Source: Roseburia sp. (GTDB lineage Bacteria; Bacillota; Clostridia; Oscillospirales; Ruminococcaceae). Taken from it: a stretch of DNA of 47,819 bases. Positions 16,367-24,210 of the stretch are shown here, one piece after another. The number at the start of each line of letters is the position of its first letter. Positions within the stretch are counted from its first letter, which is position 1. The translations under genes and the position numbers were made by a program. The notes beneath the pieces were generated by a model. It did not search any database and was not told where the DNA came from. It saw only the letters and a list, made by a program, of their open reading frames with translations. The stretch lies in assembly GCA_023666265.1 (NCBI GenBank), contig JAMPCH010000017.1, positions 1 to 47,819 of the forward strand. The letters run 5' to 3'.

Positions 16367-17368
16367 TCATTTTTCATAATCCCCCCGAAGCTGACCGCAG
16401 GCGGCGTTTACGCCCGCGCCCATTTCACGGCGCATGGTAACGCCGATCTTATTCTTTTTCAGAATATCGTAAAAGCGAAAGATCTGATCGTCGTCGCTCC
16501 GCTCAAATTCGTCTCCCTCGCTCGGGTTATAGCGAATGATGTTGACATAACACTTACTTTCCCCGATCAGGTCGGCGAGCGCTTTGGCTTGATCGACGCC
16601 GTCGTTTATGTTTTTGAGCATGACATATTCGAGCGTGACGCGACGGTTCGTGTCCTTTGAAAAACGCTTTATCGCGGGGATCAGTACCTCCAGTGGGTAA
16701 GTACGGTTGATCGGCATCAGGCGGGAGCGAAGGGCGTTATCCGGCGCGTGGAGACTGACGGCGAGGTTTACGTTGTAATTCGTTTTGGACAGCGCCTCGA
16801 TCCTTGGGACGACCCCACAGGTCGAGACCGTGATATGACGCGAACCGATACAAAGCCCATTTTGATAAAGGGCGGTATCGATCATACCCAGTACGTTTTC
16901 GTAATTGTCAAAGGGTTCGCCGATCCCCATGACCGCGAGCCCGGTGATCGGCTCGCCGATGCTTTCGCCGACCGCGAGGATCTGTCCGAGCATCTCTCCC
17001 ACGCTTAGATTTCGTATTTTTTTCATGCGCCCGCTTCGACAGAAGGCACAGCCCATATTACAGCCGACTTGGGTAGAGATACAGATATTATTTCCGTATT
17101 CGTGGCGCATAAGGACGGATTCGATGAAATGACCGTCGGAAAGGCGAAACAGGTATTTGACCGCGTTTTCTCCGTCCGATACGGCGGCACACTCGAGCCG
17201 CTCGATCGTGAAACGCTCCTCTAAAAGCGAACGAAGCGCGGGCTTTAGCGGAATTTCCGAGAGGGAAGGGACGCGATCGCGATAAAGTGCGCGAAAGACC
17301 GTTTCCGCCGCCGTCTTTTTTTGAAGGACTTCGATCAGGCGGGCGAGGGGTAGATCGTAAATATTCAT
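16367..17368 (-). CDS. rlmN: 23S rRNA/tRNA adenine C2-methyltransferase RlmN
   Basis: RlmN is a radical SAM enzyme that methylates A2503 of 23S rRNA and A37 of some tRNAs. The 333-residue product has Cys103, Cys107 and Cys110 as C-N-M-G-C-A-F-C, a following G-E-P-F-D-N-Y block, and the C-terminal methyl-carrying Cys324 in A-A-C-G-Q-L-R-G. The start at 17368 is fixed by an ATGA overlap with the upstream yihY stop and a GGAAA Shine-Dalgarno; a longer in-frame start at 17407 is unlikely. Cfr resistance enzymes are related, but nothing here points to Cfr rather than RlmN. Confidence 0.94.
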   Translation of the reverse strand: MNIYDLPLARLIEVLQKKTAAETVFRALYRDRVPSLSEIPLKPALRSLLEERFTIERLECAAVSDGENAVKYLFRLSDGHFIESVLMRHEYGNNICISTQVGCNMGCAFCRSGRMKKIRNLSVGEMLGQILAVGESIGEPITGLAVMGIGEPFDNYENVLGMIDTALYQNGLCIGSRHITVSTCGVVPRIEALSKTNYNVNLAVSLHAPDNALRSRLMPINRTYPLEVLIPAIKRFSKDTNRRVTLEYVMLKNINDGVDQAKALADLIGESKCYVNIIRYNPSEGDEFERSDDDQIFRFYDILKKNKIGVTMRREMGAGVNAACGQLRGDYEK

Positions 17369-18246
17369 GACGTTTCCTTTTTTATCGGCTGTTTTTGGGG
17401 GATCCATTTCCCGATCTTTTTAAAAAATCCGCTCGAAAGCATGAGGTTCAGCTCCTCGCCGAGGAAGAGAATATACATACAGATATAAAGCCATAGGATC
17501 AAGAGGGCGACCGTCGTAAGACTTCCGTAAACGTAGGAATAATTCGCGAGACGGTTCACATAAAACGAGTAGAGCGCCGAGAAGCCGAGCCAGCCCGCCG
17601 CGCTGAATACCGCGCCGGGAAGCTTTGAAAAAGGGCGGGATTTTTGGATCGGGAGCGCGGCGTATATAAAGAGGAAAAAGAGGATCAATACCCCAAAGCC
17701 GATCGCCCAGCGAAAGGTAAAGAGCGCCCCGTCGAAGGATTCGAAGATCGGAAAGGCGCGGATCAGTCGCTCCAAGATCGCCTGCCCAAAAACAAGAAGC
17801 ACCAAAACGGCGAGCATCGCGAGGATAAAGAGGATCATATAAAAAACGGCGCTGATCCTGAGGCGGAGAAAGCCGCGCGTTTCCTTTACGCGGTGAATAC
17901 GGTTCAGCCCGTTAATGATCCCGATCAGCCCGCGCGAAGCCGACCACAGCGCGACGACCGTCGTGACCGATAAGATTGCGCCGTTTGCTTTTTCCCGTGC
18001 CTCGGCGATGATCCGGGTGATAAAGCCCCCGACCTCGTCGGACAGGATCTCGAGTTCGTAGGTACTCGTTTCGGAGAAGATTGGGAAATTTTTCATAATA
18101 TTTAAAAGGATCATAATAAACGGGACGAACGATAGGATCATAAAAAGCGCCGAGTAGGCGGCGTATTCGTTTAGGTTATCCCGCCGAAAACGCTCCGTTA
18201 CGCATTTAACAACGGTATAAAGCTTTAAGATGAGTATTTTATTCAA
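17365..18246 (-). CDS. YihY/BrkB-family membrane protein
   Basis: The 293-residue integral membrane protein belongs to the YihY/virulence factor BrkB family, once mislabelled RNase BN. It has about six hydrophobic segments, beginning with one at residues 28-50 after the A-A-Y-S-A-L-F segment, and the conserved L-W-S-A-S-R-G and Y-S-Y-V-Y-G-S-L blocks. Its molecular role is unsettled. The start is TTG 18246 with an AAAGGAGCG Shine-Dalgarno. Its stop overlaps the rlmN start by ATGA, so the two are co-translated. Confidence 0.9.
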   Translation of the reverse strand: MNKILILKLYTVVKCVTERFRRDNLNEYAAYSALFMILSFVPFIMILLNIMKNFPIFSETSTYELEILSDEVGGFITRIIAEAREKANGAILSVTTVVALWSASRGLIGIINGLNRIHRVKETRGFLRLRISAVFYMILFILAMLAVLVLLVFGQAILERLIRAFPIFESFDGALFTFRWAIGFGVLILFFLFIYAALPIQKSRPFSKLPGAVFSAAGWLGFSALYSFYVNRLANYSYVYGSLTTVALLILWLYICMYILFLGEELNLMLSSGFFKKIGKWIPQKQPIKKETS

Positions 18247-18288
18247 TCGTTTCGCTCCTTTAAAATTTTTTTATTATTTTTGTCACTT

Positions 18289-18316
18289 TTTCCGATTTTC
18301 AAACGTTCTTTATAGT
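18289..18316 (+). promoter_or_regulatory. Putative promoter of the 18321 small RNA
   Basis: The -10 is TATAGT (18311-18316), about five bases before a GGGG run that opens the structured region. The -35 is weak (TTTCCG at 18289-18294, 16-base spacer). A TTGTCA at 18280 is too far away to pair with this -10. Confidence 0.5.
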
Positions 18317-18320
18317 AGAA

Positions 18321-18480
18321 GGGGAAAATCCTCTCGTAACTGCTTCAATACGACGATCCCCTTTTAGCCCCGCGACGGGGCGAACCCTATGGGAAACCGA
18401 CCGGTCGGCGACTCATACGGGAATGTCCGCTTTTACGGAGATCGACTCTTCGGGAAAGCGGACATATTTTTACTTTTTAT
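18321..18480 (+). ncRNA. Candidate structured small RNA with own terminator
   Basis: Both flanking genes are on the minus strand, yet the gap holds a chain of + strand hairpins ending in a strong terminator. Domain 1 pairs GGGGA (18321-18325) with TCCCC (18357-18361) and inside it TCGT with ACGA. Hairpin 2 is GCCCCG (18367-18372) with CGGGGC (18376-18381). Domain 3 pairs CCCTATG (18385-18391) with CATACGGG (18414-18421, one bulge) around CCGAC/GTCGG (18397-18408). The last stem is 11 bp (18423-18433 with 18455-18465) followed by ATTTTTACTTTTT. I could not match it to 6S, SRP, tmRNA or any riboswitch I know. Confidence 0.65.
18423..18478 (+). terminator. Intrinsic terminator of the small RNA
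   Basis: A perfect 11-base-pair stem (18423-18433 / 18455-18465), with a GAG/CTC pairing in the loop, is followed by a T-rich tract on the + strand only. On the minus strand no T run follows, so it does not belong to the exonuclease gene. Confidence 0.85.
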
Positions 18481-18485
18481 AGGCT

Positions 18486-19427
18486 CTATTTTCTCTCGAG
18501 ATGAGCGGTTCTACGCCTAAACTGTCGATAGCGCTCATTTTTTGCGCGGTGTCGTATTCTCGCGGTATAGATCTTTTCGAGCGAGGGCGTCATCGGATAA
18601 AGCCCGCCTTTAAGGTGATCGTCGCTTTTTTCAAAGTGCGCGAAAAAGTCGCCGTCGTCGGGACACCGTAGCTTCGTCACAAAGCCGTTTTTTTGAAAGC
18701 GGTAAAACTTTCCCGCTCCTAAGCCCTTCCCACAGATCGGGCAGTCGGTAAAAAACGTCCCGCAATATGCCGCCATACCGTCGACGCTCCCGAAATAGTC
18801 GGTCTCGTCGGTGAGGAGCGCTTCCTCGGTGAGCCACGAGAGATCGGGTCTTTTGGGGGAGGCGCTTTTTCGGCGGTATCGGCGGATCCCGCCGGAAAGA
18901 TCCAGCCGACGCGCGATGAGGAGGGTAATATACGCGTCGTTCAGTGCGTCATGAACGCGAACGCTCGTGTTAATGGAGAAATACTCCGCCGCAGTCTTTA
19001 AACCGATCTGGAGAACGGACTGTCGTGTTTCGGTACAAAAAATACGTTGTAGGTTATAATGTGGGGGAAGCTCGGTCTCGACCCGATGAAACGCCATATT
19101 TTCCGTCAAGATCGGGAGGTCGTCGTCTCCCCATGCTAATAGAACGGTCTCATCCTCAAAATATCGCGTCATTTTCGAGAAGCCCTCGGGGAAGGGGAGA
19201 CCTCTTTCCGCGCGTTCCTGCGTGATCCCCGTAAGCTCGCTCACATACTCGTTCATGGTCGGATAGACGACGGGTCTAACGGTGACTTTATCCCGATACA
19301 GGATCTCGAGCCTCTCGCTGAGGACAAAAAATCCGATCTGGATAATTTCGCCGTGACGGAGCGCGGAGCTTTTTTCCTCCGGGGTAGAGGGCTGATTCCA
19401 CTCCATATCAAAAATAATGTAATTCAT
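18486..19427 (-). CDS. DEDDh 3'-5' exonuclease with C-terminal zinc ribbon
   Basis: The 313-residue protein starts with an exonuclease domain: D-M-E-W-N (Asp7 and Glu9), and an H-D-A-L-N-D-A block near 157-163 that supplies the ExoIII His and Asp. Related proteins act on RNA or DNA 3' ends; some are annotated as KapD-like. After residue 230 there is a Cys-based ribbon (C-P-I-C-G, then L-R-C-P) and a basic tail, which suggests nucleic-acid binding. The ATG shares its A with the TAA of gltA (TAATG), so the two are translationally coupled. The metabolic reason for pairing with citrate synthase is not obvious. Confidence 0.85.
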   Translation of the reverse strand: MNYIIFDMEWNQPSTPEEKSSALRHGEIIQIGFFVLSERLEILYRDKVTVRPVVYPTMNEYVSELTGITQERAERGLPFPEGFSKMTRYFEDETVLLAWGDDDLPILTENMAFHRVETELPPHYNLQRIFCTETRQSVLQIGLKTAAEYFSINTSVRVHDALNDAYITLLIARRLDLSGGIRRYRRKSASPKRPDLSWLTEEALLTDETDYFGSVDGMAAYCGTFFTDCPICGKGLGAGKFYRFQKNGFVTKLRCPDDGDFFAHFEKSDDHLKGGLYPMTPSLEKIYTARIRHRAKNERYRQFRRRTAHLERK

Positions 19428-20815
19428 TACTGCCTTTCCTCGAGCGGAATATAATCCTGATGCTCCGCGACATATTTATAGGCTGGTCGAATAATTTTTC
19501 CGTGGTTTACGATCTCCTCGAGCCGATGCGCGCACCAGCCGGAGATCCTCGCAATCGCGAACAGAGGGGTAAAAAGCTCGTCGGGGATGCGGAGCATATC
19601 GTAAACGAAGCCGCTGTAAAAATCGACGTTCGCACAGATCGGCTTGAATAAACGACGCTTCTCGGCAATGACCTGTTTCGCTATCCGCTCGACGCGCTCG
19701 TAAAATTCATATTCCTCCATACGATTTTTTTCGACGGCGAGCTTTTTCGCGTAATCCTTTAGGATCACCTCGCGCGGATCGGATTCGGTATAGACCGCAT
19801 GTCCGACCCCATAGATCAAGCCCGTCCGATCGAACGCCTCTTTATCGGTGATCTTGATCAGATAGTCGCGGATCGCTTTTTCGTCCCTCCAGTCGGAAAC
19901 GTGCGTCTTAATGTCCTCAAACATCTGTTTCGCCTTTAGGTTCGCGCCGCCGTGGCGAAATCCCTTTAACGAGGCGATCGCCGCCGCGACAGCGGAATAG
20001 GTATCCGTCCCCGACGAGGTCACGACGTGGGTCGTAAAGGTCGAGTTGTTTCCGCCGCCGTGTTCGGCGTGGACGACGAGCGCGACGTCCAACACCTTCG
20101 CCTCCAGCTCGGTAAATTCGCCGTTTTCGCGGAGCATATAAAGGATATTTTCCGCCGTGGAGTATTCGTTGACGGGGTTACGGATCATAAGACTGTCGTG
20201 CTGTTTATAGTGACGGTAGGCGCAGTAGGCGTATACCGAGATCAGTGGGATCTTGGCGATCAGCTGGATCGACTGGCGAAGAACGTTTTCGGCGGAGATA
20301 TCCTCGGGATTATTATCATAGGAATAAAGCGTCAAGATACTTTTTTGGAGCGCGTTCATAATGTTTGAGCTTGGCGCTTTCATGATAACGTCGCGGGTAA
20401 AATTCATAGAGAGCGTCTGGTTATCGGAGATGAGGTGAAAAAAACGCGTAAGCTGTTCGCGGTTCGGGAGAGACCCGAACAGGAGAAGGTAGGTCGTCTC
20501 TTCGAAGCCGTTCCGACGGTCGCCAAAGCCCGCGATCAGATCGACGATATTATAATTATGGTAATAAAGACGACCGTCACAGGGGATCTTCCTCCCCCCG
20601 ACGATATTGTAGGATACAACGTCGGAGATCTCGGTCAGACCCGTGAGAACGCCTTTTCCGTTCGAGTCGCGAAGCCCTCTTTTTACGTCGTATTCGATAT
20701 AAAGCGAGGGGTCAATCGTCCCGTTATTCATATTTTTGAGAAGTCCGTTTAAAAGCTCCTGCTCGTCCTGTTCGAGATTGATGATCTCTTTATCTTTTTC
20801 CAACTCGGTCTGCAT
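19427..20815 (-). CDS. gltA: Citrate synthase
   Basis: Citrate synthase condenses oxaloacetate and acetyl-CoA. The 462-residue protein has the catalytic set: His in H-A-E-H-G-G-G-N-N-S-T-F, His in G-V-G-H-A-V-Y, and Asp in A-N-V-D-F-Y-S-G, followed by the R-I-S-G-W-C-A-H block. It is longer than the roughly 370-residue Bacillus type, with an N-terminal extension of about 40 charged residues, like other clostridial citrate synthases. 2-methylcitrate activity cannot be excluded. In anaerobes it usually feeds an incomplete TCA branch to 2-oxoglutarate and glutamate. It is the first gene of a two-gene operon with the exonuclease. Confidence 0.95.
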   Translation of the reverse strand: MQTELEKDKEIINLEQDEQELLNGLLKNMNNGTIDPSLYIEYDVKRGLRDSNGKGVLTGLTEISDVVSYNIVGGRKIPCDGRLYYHNYNIVDLIAGFGDRRNGFEETTYLLLFGSLPNREQLTRFFHLISDNQTLSMNFTRDVIMKAPSSNIMNALQKSILTLYSYDNNPEDISAENVLRQSIQLIAKIPLISVYAYCAYRHYKQHDSLMIRNPVNEYSTAENILYMLRENGEFTELEAKVLDVALVVHAEHGGGNNSTFTTHVVTSSGTDTYSAVAAAIASLKGFRHGGANLKAKQMFEDIKTHVSDWRDEKAIRDYLIKITDKEAFDRTGLIYGVGHAVYTESDPREVILKDYAKKLAVEKNRMEEYEFYERVERIAKQVIAEKRRLFKPICANVDFYSGFVYDMLRIPDELFTPLFAIARISGWCAHRLEEIVNHGKIIRPAYKYVAEHQDYIPLEERQ

Positions 20816-20932
20816 TTTTTGTTATCCTTTCATTGCATGGTCGGATCGGTCTCCGCTCGTGCCAAAAACATTGCCCCTGTCGGGACGCGCTCGTCCGCCG
20901 CTTATTTCGGTGTAAGCGATCTATACCTTCTT

Positions 20933-20961
20933 ATTATATATGAATCCGAAAAAATAATCAA
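20933..20961 (-). promoter_or_regulatory. Promoter of gltA
   Basis: On the minus strand: TTGATT (20961-20956), 17-base spacer, perfect TATAAT (20938-20933). Confidence 0.75.
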
Positions 20962-21098
20962 TACAAATTCCGTAAAGTTGGTACTTTTATACGAAAAGAA
21001 AAATTGTCGAAAGATGTTTTAAGTGATTATGACAGGGAATGGGACGGCGATTTTGCAATTTCGGAATACAAATCCTGCAATTTTTAGATCGAGATTTT

Positions 21099-21134
21099 AA
21101 AAAACGCCGTGAAAATCATATCCCGGCGTTTTTT
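21099..21134. terminator. A/T-flanked hairpin upstream of spoIIID
   Basis: AAAAAACGCCG (21099-21109) pairs with CGGCGTTTTTT (21124-21134) around a 14-base loop. It has terminator shape in both directions. No gene feeds it from the left on the + strand, so it may insulate spoIIID from read-through. It overlaps the proposed sigma-E promoter. Confidence 0.6.
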
Positions 21135-21145
21135 CGCATATAAAT
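21117..21145 (+). promoter_or_regulatory. Candidate sigma-E-type sporulation promoter for spoIIID
   Basis: A CATATC block (21117-21122) and CATATAAAT (21137-21145) are separated by 14 bases, close to the mother-cell sigma-E pattern (ATA-type -35, CATACAAT-type -10). In Bacillus spoIIID is known to be sigma-E dependent. The match is by eye. Confidence 0.45.
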
Positions 21146-21176
21146 CTGACATAACATCATTTGGAGGGGCGAGATC

Positions 21177-21473
21177 ATGTCACAGAAAAACAAGAACGCC
21201 GCGGAATACTCCGCCTATGGAACAAAACAGGAAAGATGTGTAAGCCTCGCAGAATATATTATTGCCACAAAGGCAACGGTCAGAAACGCCGGAAAGGTTT
21301 TTGGAATCAGTAAAAGTACGGTTCATCAGGATATTACGGTCAGGCTCGAAAAGGTGAATCCGGAGCTTCATAAAAAGGTCAAGGCGATTTTAGAGCAGAA
21401 TAAACAGGAGCGCCACATACGCGGGGGAATGGCGACAAAGAAAAAATACGGAAAATGTACGGAAGGTCCATAA
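21177..21473 (+). CDS. spoIIID: Sporulation transcription regulator SpoIIID
   Basis: SpoIIID is a small mother-cell regulator that acts after sigma-E. The 98-residue protein has the signature helix-turn-helix A-T-V-R-N-A-G-K-V-F-G-I-S-K-S-T-V-H (about 34-51), then a basic second DNA-contact region with R-H-I-R-G-G. Length is slightly above the 93 residues of the Bacillus protein because of a short N-terminal extension. A GGAGGGG Shine-Dalgarno lies 6-7 bases upstream of the ATG. It is monocistronic. Its presence means the organism carries an endospore programme. Confidence 0.96.
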   Translation: MSQKNKNAAEYSAYGTKQERCVSLAEYIIATKATVRNAGKVFGISKSTVHQDITVRLEKVNPELHKKVKAILEQNKQERHIRGGMATKKKYGKCTEGP

Positions 21474-21485
21474 TTATGCTCAATG

Positions 21486-21518
21486 AAAAAAGGCGTGCCG
21501 ATCGGTACGCCTTTTTTG
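21486..21518. terminator. Bidirectional terminator between spoIIID and the ABC permease
   Basis: Six A, a stem GGCGTGCC (21492-21499) / GGTACGCC (21104-offset; 21504-21511) with a GATC loop, then six T. It serves the two convergent genes. Confidence 0.88.
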
Positions 21519-21526
21519 AGGTATTT

Positions 21527-22909
21527 TTACTTATTCCCCTTCGCCATTTTAAACATATCCGCGAGCTTTAGCCGATCGCCCGTGTATAGGACGATATGCT
21601 CATAGACCTTCGCGACAACGATACAGAGCGCGATCACACAAGCCAACAGGAAAGCGAGCGACAGAAGCGCCTCGCCAAAGCCGATCTGTCCGAGCATATA
21701 CGCGCTCGGGAGACAGAAGGGGGAGGAGATCGGCAGGTATCGCGCGAGGATCATGACCGCGTTCGTTTCGCCGTCTATCGCGCCGACCTGAGGCACATAC
21801 GCGAGATAAAAGCCGAGGACGCCGATAATGGACATCGGCTGGATCGCGGCGGAGAGATCCTCCATTTTACTGATGCTTGCCCCCGCGAGCCCCGCGATCA
21901 GCGCGTAGAGCAGGAAGCCGAGTATAAACGTTAAGAGAAGGACTAAGATCGTCCCGATATTTACGCTTGAGAAAGCGCTCTGAATATCTGTAAGGATCAC
22001 TTCCGCGTTCGCGCCTACATCGGAGCTCGCGGCGGCGGCGATCAAGCCGTCGATCCGGCTGAAAATACCGAACGGCATGGAAACGAGAAATCCGAACGCG
22101 CCCGCGAGGATCAGAATGATAAACTGCATAAGTGAAACGAGACAGATCGCGAGAACCTTCCCGACAATGATCGAAAGCGGGCTGACCGAGGTCAAAAGGT
22201 ATTCCATGACCCGCGAAGATTTTTCGATGGCGATCGCCTGAGCGATCATCTGACTGTACGCAAAGATAAAGATAAAGAGAACCAACGAGCAGACCATCGG
22301 GACGACCGTGTTGATGAGATCCTGTACGGGGCTTGTTATCTCTTTCCCTGCTCGGTTCAGCGAAACGGTGACGCCGCTCATCGCCGTGGAGATCTCCTCC
22401 GAGGGAACGCCGATCGCGCTTAAATACTGCATTTGAAGCTGGGTCGAGAGGAGCGTCGCGATCGCCGAGCAATCACTTTCCTTTACGTCGGCGTTCTCGC
22501 CCGCGTAATAGGCGTCGATCACGTAGCCGTCCTCCGATTTAAAGATCAGGGCGAGCATGGCGTTCTCGGTCGTGGTCTCGAGCTCCGTGATCTTCGCCTC
22601 GGCTTCCTCGGACGGGATCGTCTCGATCGGTACGCCGAGCGAGACCCCGGTAACGCTGAAATTGAGCGAAAGACCCGAACGATCGGCGATATAAAGCTTT
22701 GAGACTGAGGAATCGGTCATTTCCCCGTTTACGGCGCTCTCGATCTGGTTGATCTCGTCCTCGAGAAAAACGGCGGGGAGAATGTTGGCGGTCGCGGCGA
22801 TGATCGCGATGATGAGACCGATAATGACCGTACTGATGATAAAGCTTTTGGTTTTGATCTGTTGAGTAAAGGTGAACGCAAAAATATTTTTCCAACGCTT
22901 AAGCTTCAT
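21527..22909 (-). CDS. ABC-2 type transporter permease (NatB-like)
   Basis: The 460-residue membrane protein has one N-terminal transmembrane helix (about residues 20-42), a large extracytoplasmic domain of about 150 residues, and five to six C-terminal helices. This layout is typical of the NatB/ABC-2 permease family used for export. Start ATG 22909 is preferred: it lies 6-7 bases after a GAGGAGGCGG Shine-Dalgarno and overlaps the ATPase gene by 11 bases. The frame runs open to 22981, but that part is inside the ATPase gene. The substrate is unknown; Na+ extrusion, drug or peptide export are possible. Confidence 0.88.
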   Translation of the reverse strand: MKLKRWKNIFAFTFTQQIKTKSFIISTVIIGLIIAIIAATANILPAVFLEDEINQIESAVNGEMTDSSVSKLYIADRSGLSLNFSVTGVSLGVPIETIPSEEAEAKITELETTTENAMLALIFKSEDGYVIDAYYAGENADVKESDCSAIATLLSTQLQMQYLSAIGVPSEEISTAMSGVTVSLNRAGKEITSPVQDLINTVVPMVCSLVLFIFIFAYSQMIAQAIAIEKSSRVMEYLLTSVSPLSIIVGKVLAICLVSLMQFIILILAGAFGFLVSMPFGIFSRIDGLIAAAASSDVGANAEVILTDIQSAFSSVNIGTILVLLLTFILGFLLYALIAGLAGASISKMEDLSAAIQPMSIIGVLGFYLAYVPQVGAIDGETNAVMILARYLPISSPFCLPSAYMLGQIGFGEALLSLAFLLACVIALCIVVAKVYEHIVLYTGDRLKLADMFKMAKGNK

Positions 22910-23816
22910 TTTTTTCCGCCTCCTCACCGTTTCCGCATTTTTCGACAAATAATTCGTGGAGCGACGGCTCTCTGAGGTCAAAGGTGATCACGCCGATCCC
23001 GTTCTCGAGCATACGTCGAAGCAGGTCGTGCGCCATTTCCTCCCTCGGGACTTTAAAATCCGTCCCGTTCGGCGTATCCTCTACGACGGTAAGTCCGCAT
23101 TCCGCCGCGAGGGGAAGGTAGCTTCCGTCCGCCTTTACGGTGAGATTGACCCGACCATAGCTTTTTTTGATCTCGTTCAGGTTTCCCTCTAAGACCGTCT
23201 CTCCGCGATGCAGTAGCACAAGATCCTCACAAAATTCCTCGATCGTCGCCATCTGATGGCTTGACATAATAATAAACTTCCCTTTATCGCGCTCTTCGCG
23301 GATAATGCTCTTAAATACGTCCGCATTAACGGGGTCGAGACCGCTCAGCGGTTCGTCGAGGATCAAAAGCTCGGGATCGCTGATGAGCGTCGCGGCGAGC
23401 TGGACCTTTTGTTGATTCCCTTTGGAGAGCTGTTCCGCCTTGTTTTTGCGGTATTCGTTGATTTTTAGGCGTTCAAAAAGATAGTCGATCGCGGCGGTCG
23501 CTTGGGTACGCTTCATACCCTTTAAGGAGGCGAAATAGTACATCTGTTCGAGAATGTTGTACTTCGGGTACAGCCCGCGTTCCTCCGATAAATATCCGAT
23601 CTTTTCCTCCGTTACCTCGAGCGGTTTTCCTTTCCAAAGTACCGTTCCGCCGTCCTTTTTGAGCATATTGAGGATCATACGGATCGAGGTGCTTTTTCCC
23701 GCTCCGTTCGTCCCGAGTAGGGCGAATACGCCCGGCTCTTTAAACTCGAAGGAGAGATCCTTTACCGCCGTTTTTCCGTTAAAGGATTTTGACAGGTGTT
23801 CGACGATCAGCGACAT
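22899..23816 (-). CDS. ABC transporter ATP-binding protein (NatA-like)
   Basis: The 305-residue ATPase has Walker A G-T-N-G-A-G-K-S-T (residues 35-43), the signature L-S-K-G-N-Q-Q-K-V, Walker B L-L-I-L-D-E-P-L-S-G-L-D-P and the switch His in M-S-S-H-Q-M. An additional C-terminal domain of about 80 residues is common in exporter ATPases that pair with ABC-2 permeases. It overlaps the permease gene by 11 bases, so the two proteins form one exporter. It has a strong promoter of its own. Confidence 0.92.
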   Translation of the reverse strand: MSLIVEHLSKSFNGKTAVKDLSFEFKEPGVFALLGTNGAGKSTSIRMILNMLKKDGGTVLWKGKPLEVTEEKIGYLSEERGLYPKYNILEQMYYFASLKGMKRTQATAAIDYLFERLKINEYRKNKAEQLSKGNQQKVQLAATLISDPELLILDEPLSGLDPVNADVFKSIIREERDKGKFIIMSSHQMATIEEFCEDLVLLHRGETVLEGNLNEIKKSYGRVNLTVKADGSYLPLAAECGLTVVEDTPNGTDFKVPREEMAHDLLRRMLENGIGVITFDLREPSLHELFVEKCGNGEEAEKNEA

Positions 23817-23846
23817 TTTCTCATTCCTTTCTGTCCTGTTTTTATC

Positions 23847-23875
23847 AGTATATCACACGAAAAGAGATTTGTCAA
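23847..23875 (-). promoter_or_regulatory. Promoter of the ABC exporter operon
   Basis: On the minus strand: perfect TTGACA (23875-23870), 17-base spacer ending in TGA, TATACT (23852-23847). Confidence 0.85.
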
Positions 23876-23909
23876 TACCGTTTACAAAAAAAAAAACAAT
23901 AATCTTAAC

Positions 23910-24170
23910 TTACATTAAAAAGACCTTAAAGCTAAGTCCCGTTTTTTCCGTCCCGCTAACGTCGAGCTCGGAGAAATACGGCGCACAGGCGACTTCCTTG
24001 TCCTCCTCGTGTAAATACATGCGGGCGATCGCGATCGCCTTGACCGCTTGGTTGACCGCGCCCGCGCCGACCGCCTGTACCTCGGCGGTATTGTCCGTTC
24101 TCAAAACGGCGGCGATCGCCCCCGCGACCGCTTTCGGGACGCTTCTTGAAGATACCTTGATCGTTTCCAT
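23910..24170 (-). CDS. spoVS: Stage V sporulation protein S
   Basis: SpoVS is a small, highly conserved protein needed for late spore-coat and cortex steps in Bacillus. The 86-residue product has the whole family pattern: V-S-S-R-S-V-P-K-A-V-A-G-A-I-A near the start, V-Q-A-V-G-A-G-A-V-N-Q-A-V-K-A in the middle (an Alba-like nucleic-acid-binding fold), and a short C-terminal strand. It lies 40 bases after ymdB. The ymdB-spoVS order is widespread in Firmicutes, which strengthens both calls. Confidence 0.96.
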   Translation of the reverse strand: METIKVSSRSVPKAVAGAIAAVLRTDNTAEVQAVGAGAVNQAVKAIAIARMYLHEEDKEVACAPYFSELDVSGTEKTGLSFKVFLM

Positions 24171-24210
24171 TTTTACTGATCCTTTCTAAAATAATAGAGT
24201 ATTTTCGATC

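Larger units (their letters stand above)
20816..21176. other. Divergent control region between gltA and spoIIID
   Basis: This holds the gltA promoter and an approximately 110-base gltA leader on the minus side, a bidirectional terminator-like hairpin (21099-21134), and the spoIIID start region. No gene is seen. A palindrome-rich stretch in the leader (20881-20905) has no recognised riboswitch signature. Confidence 0.5.

Noticed and set aside
16367-17368. Cfr-type antibiotic-resistance methyltransferase
   Set aside because: The sequence layout and the chromosomal coupling to yihY fit housekeeping RlmN; nothing specific to Cfr was seen.
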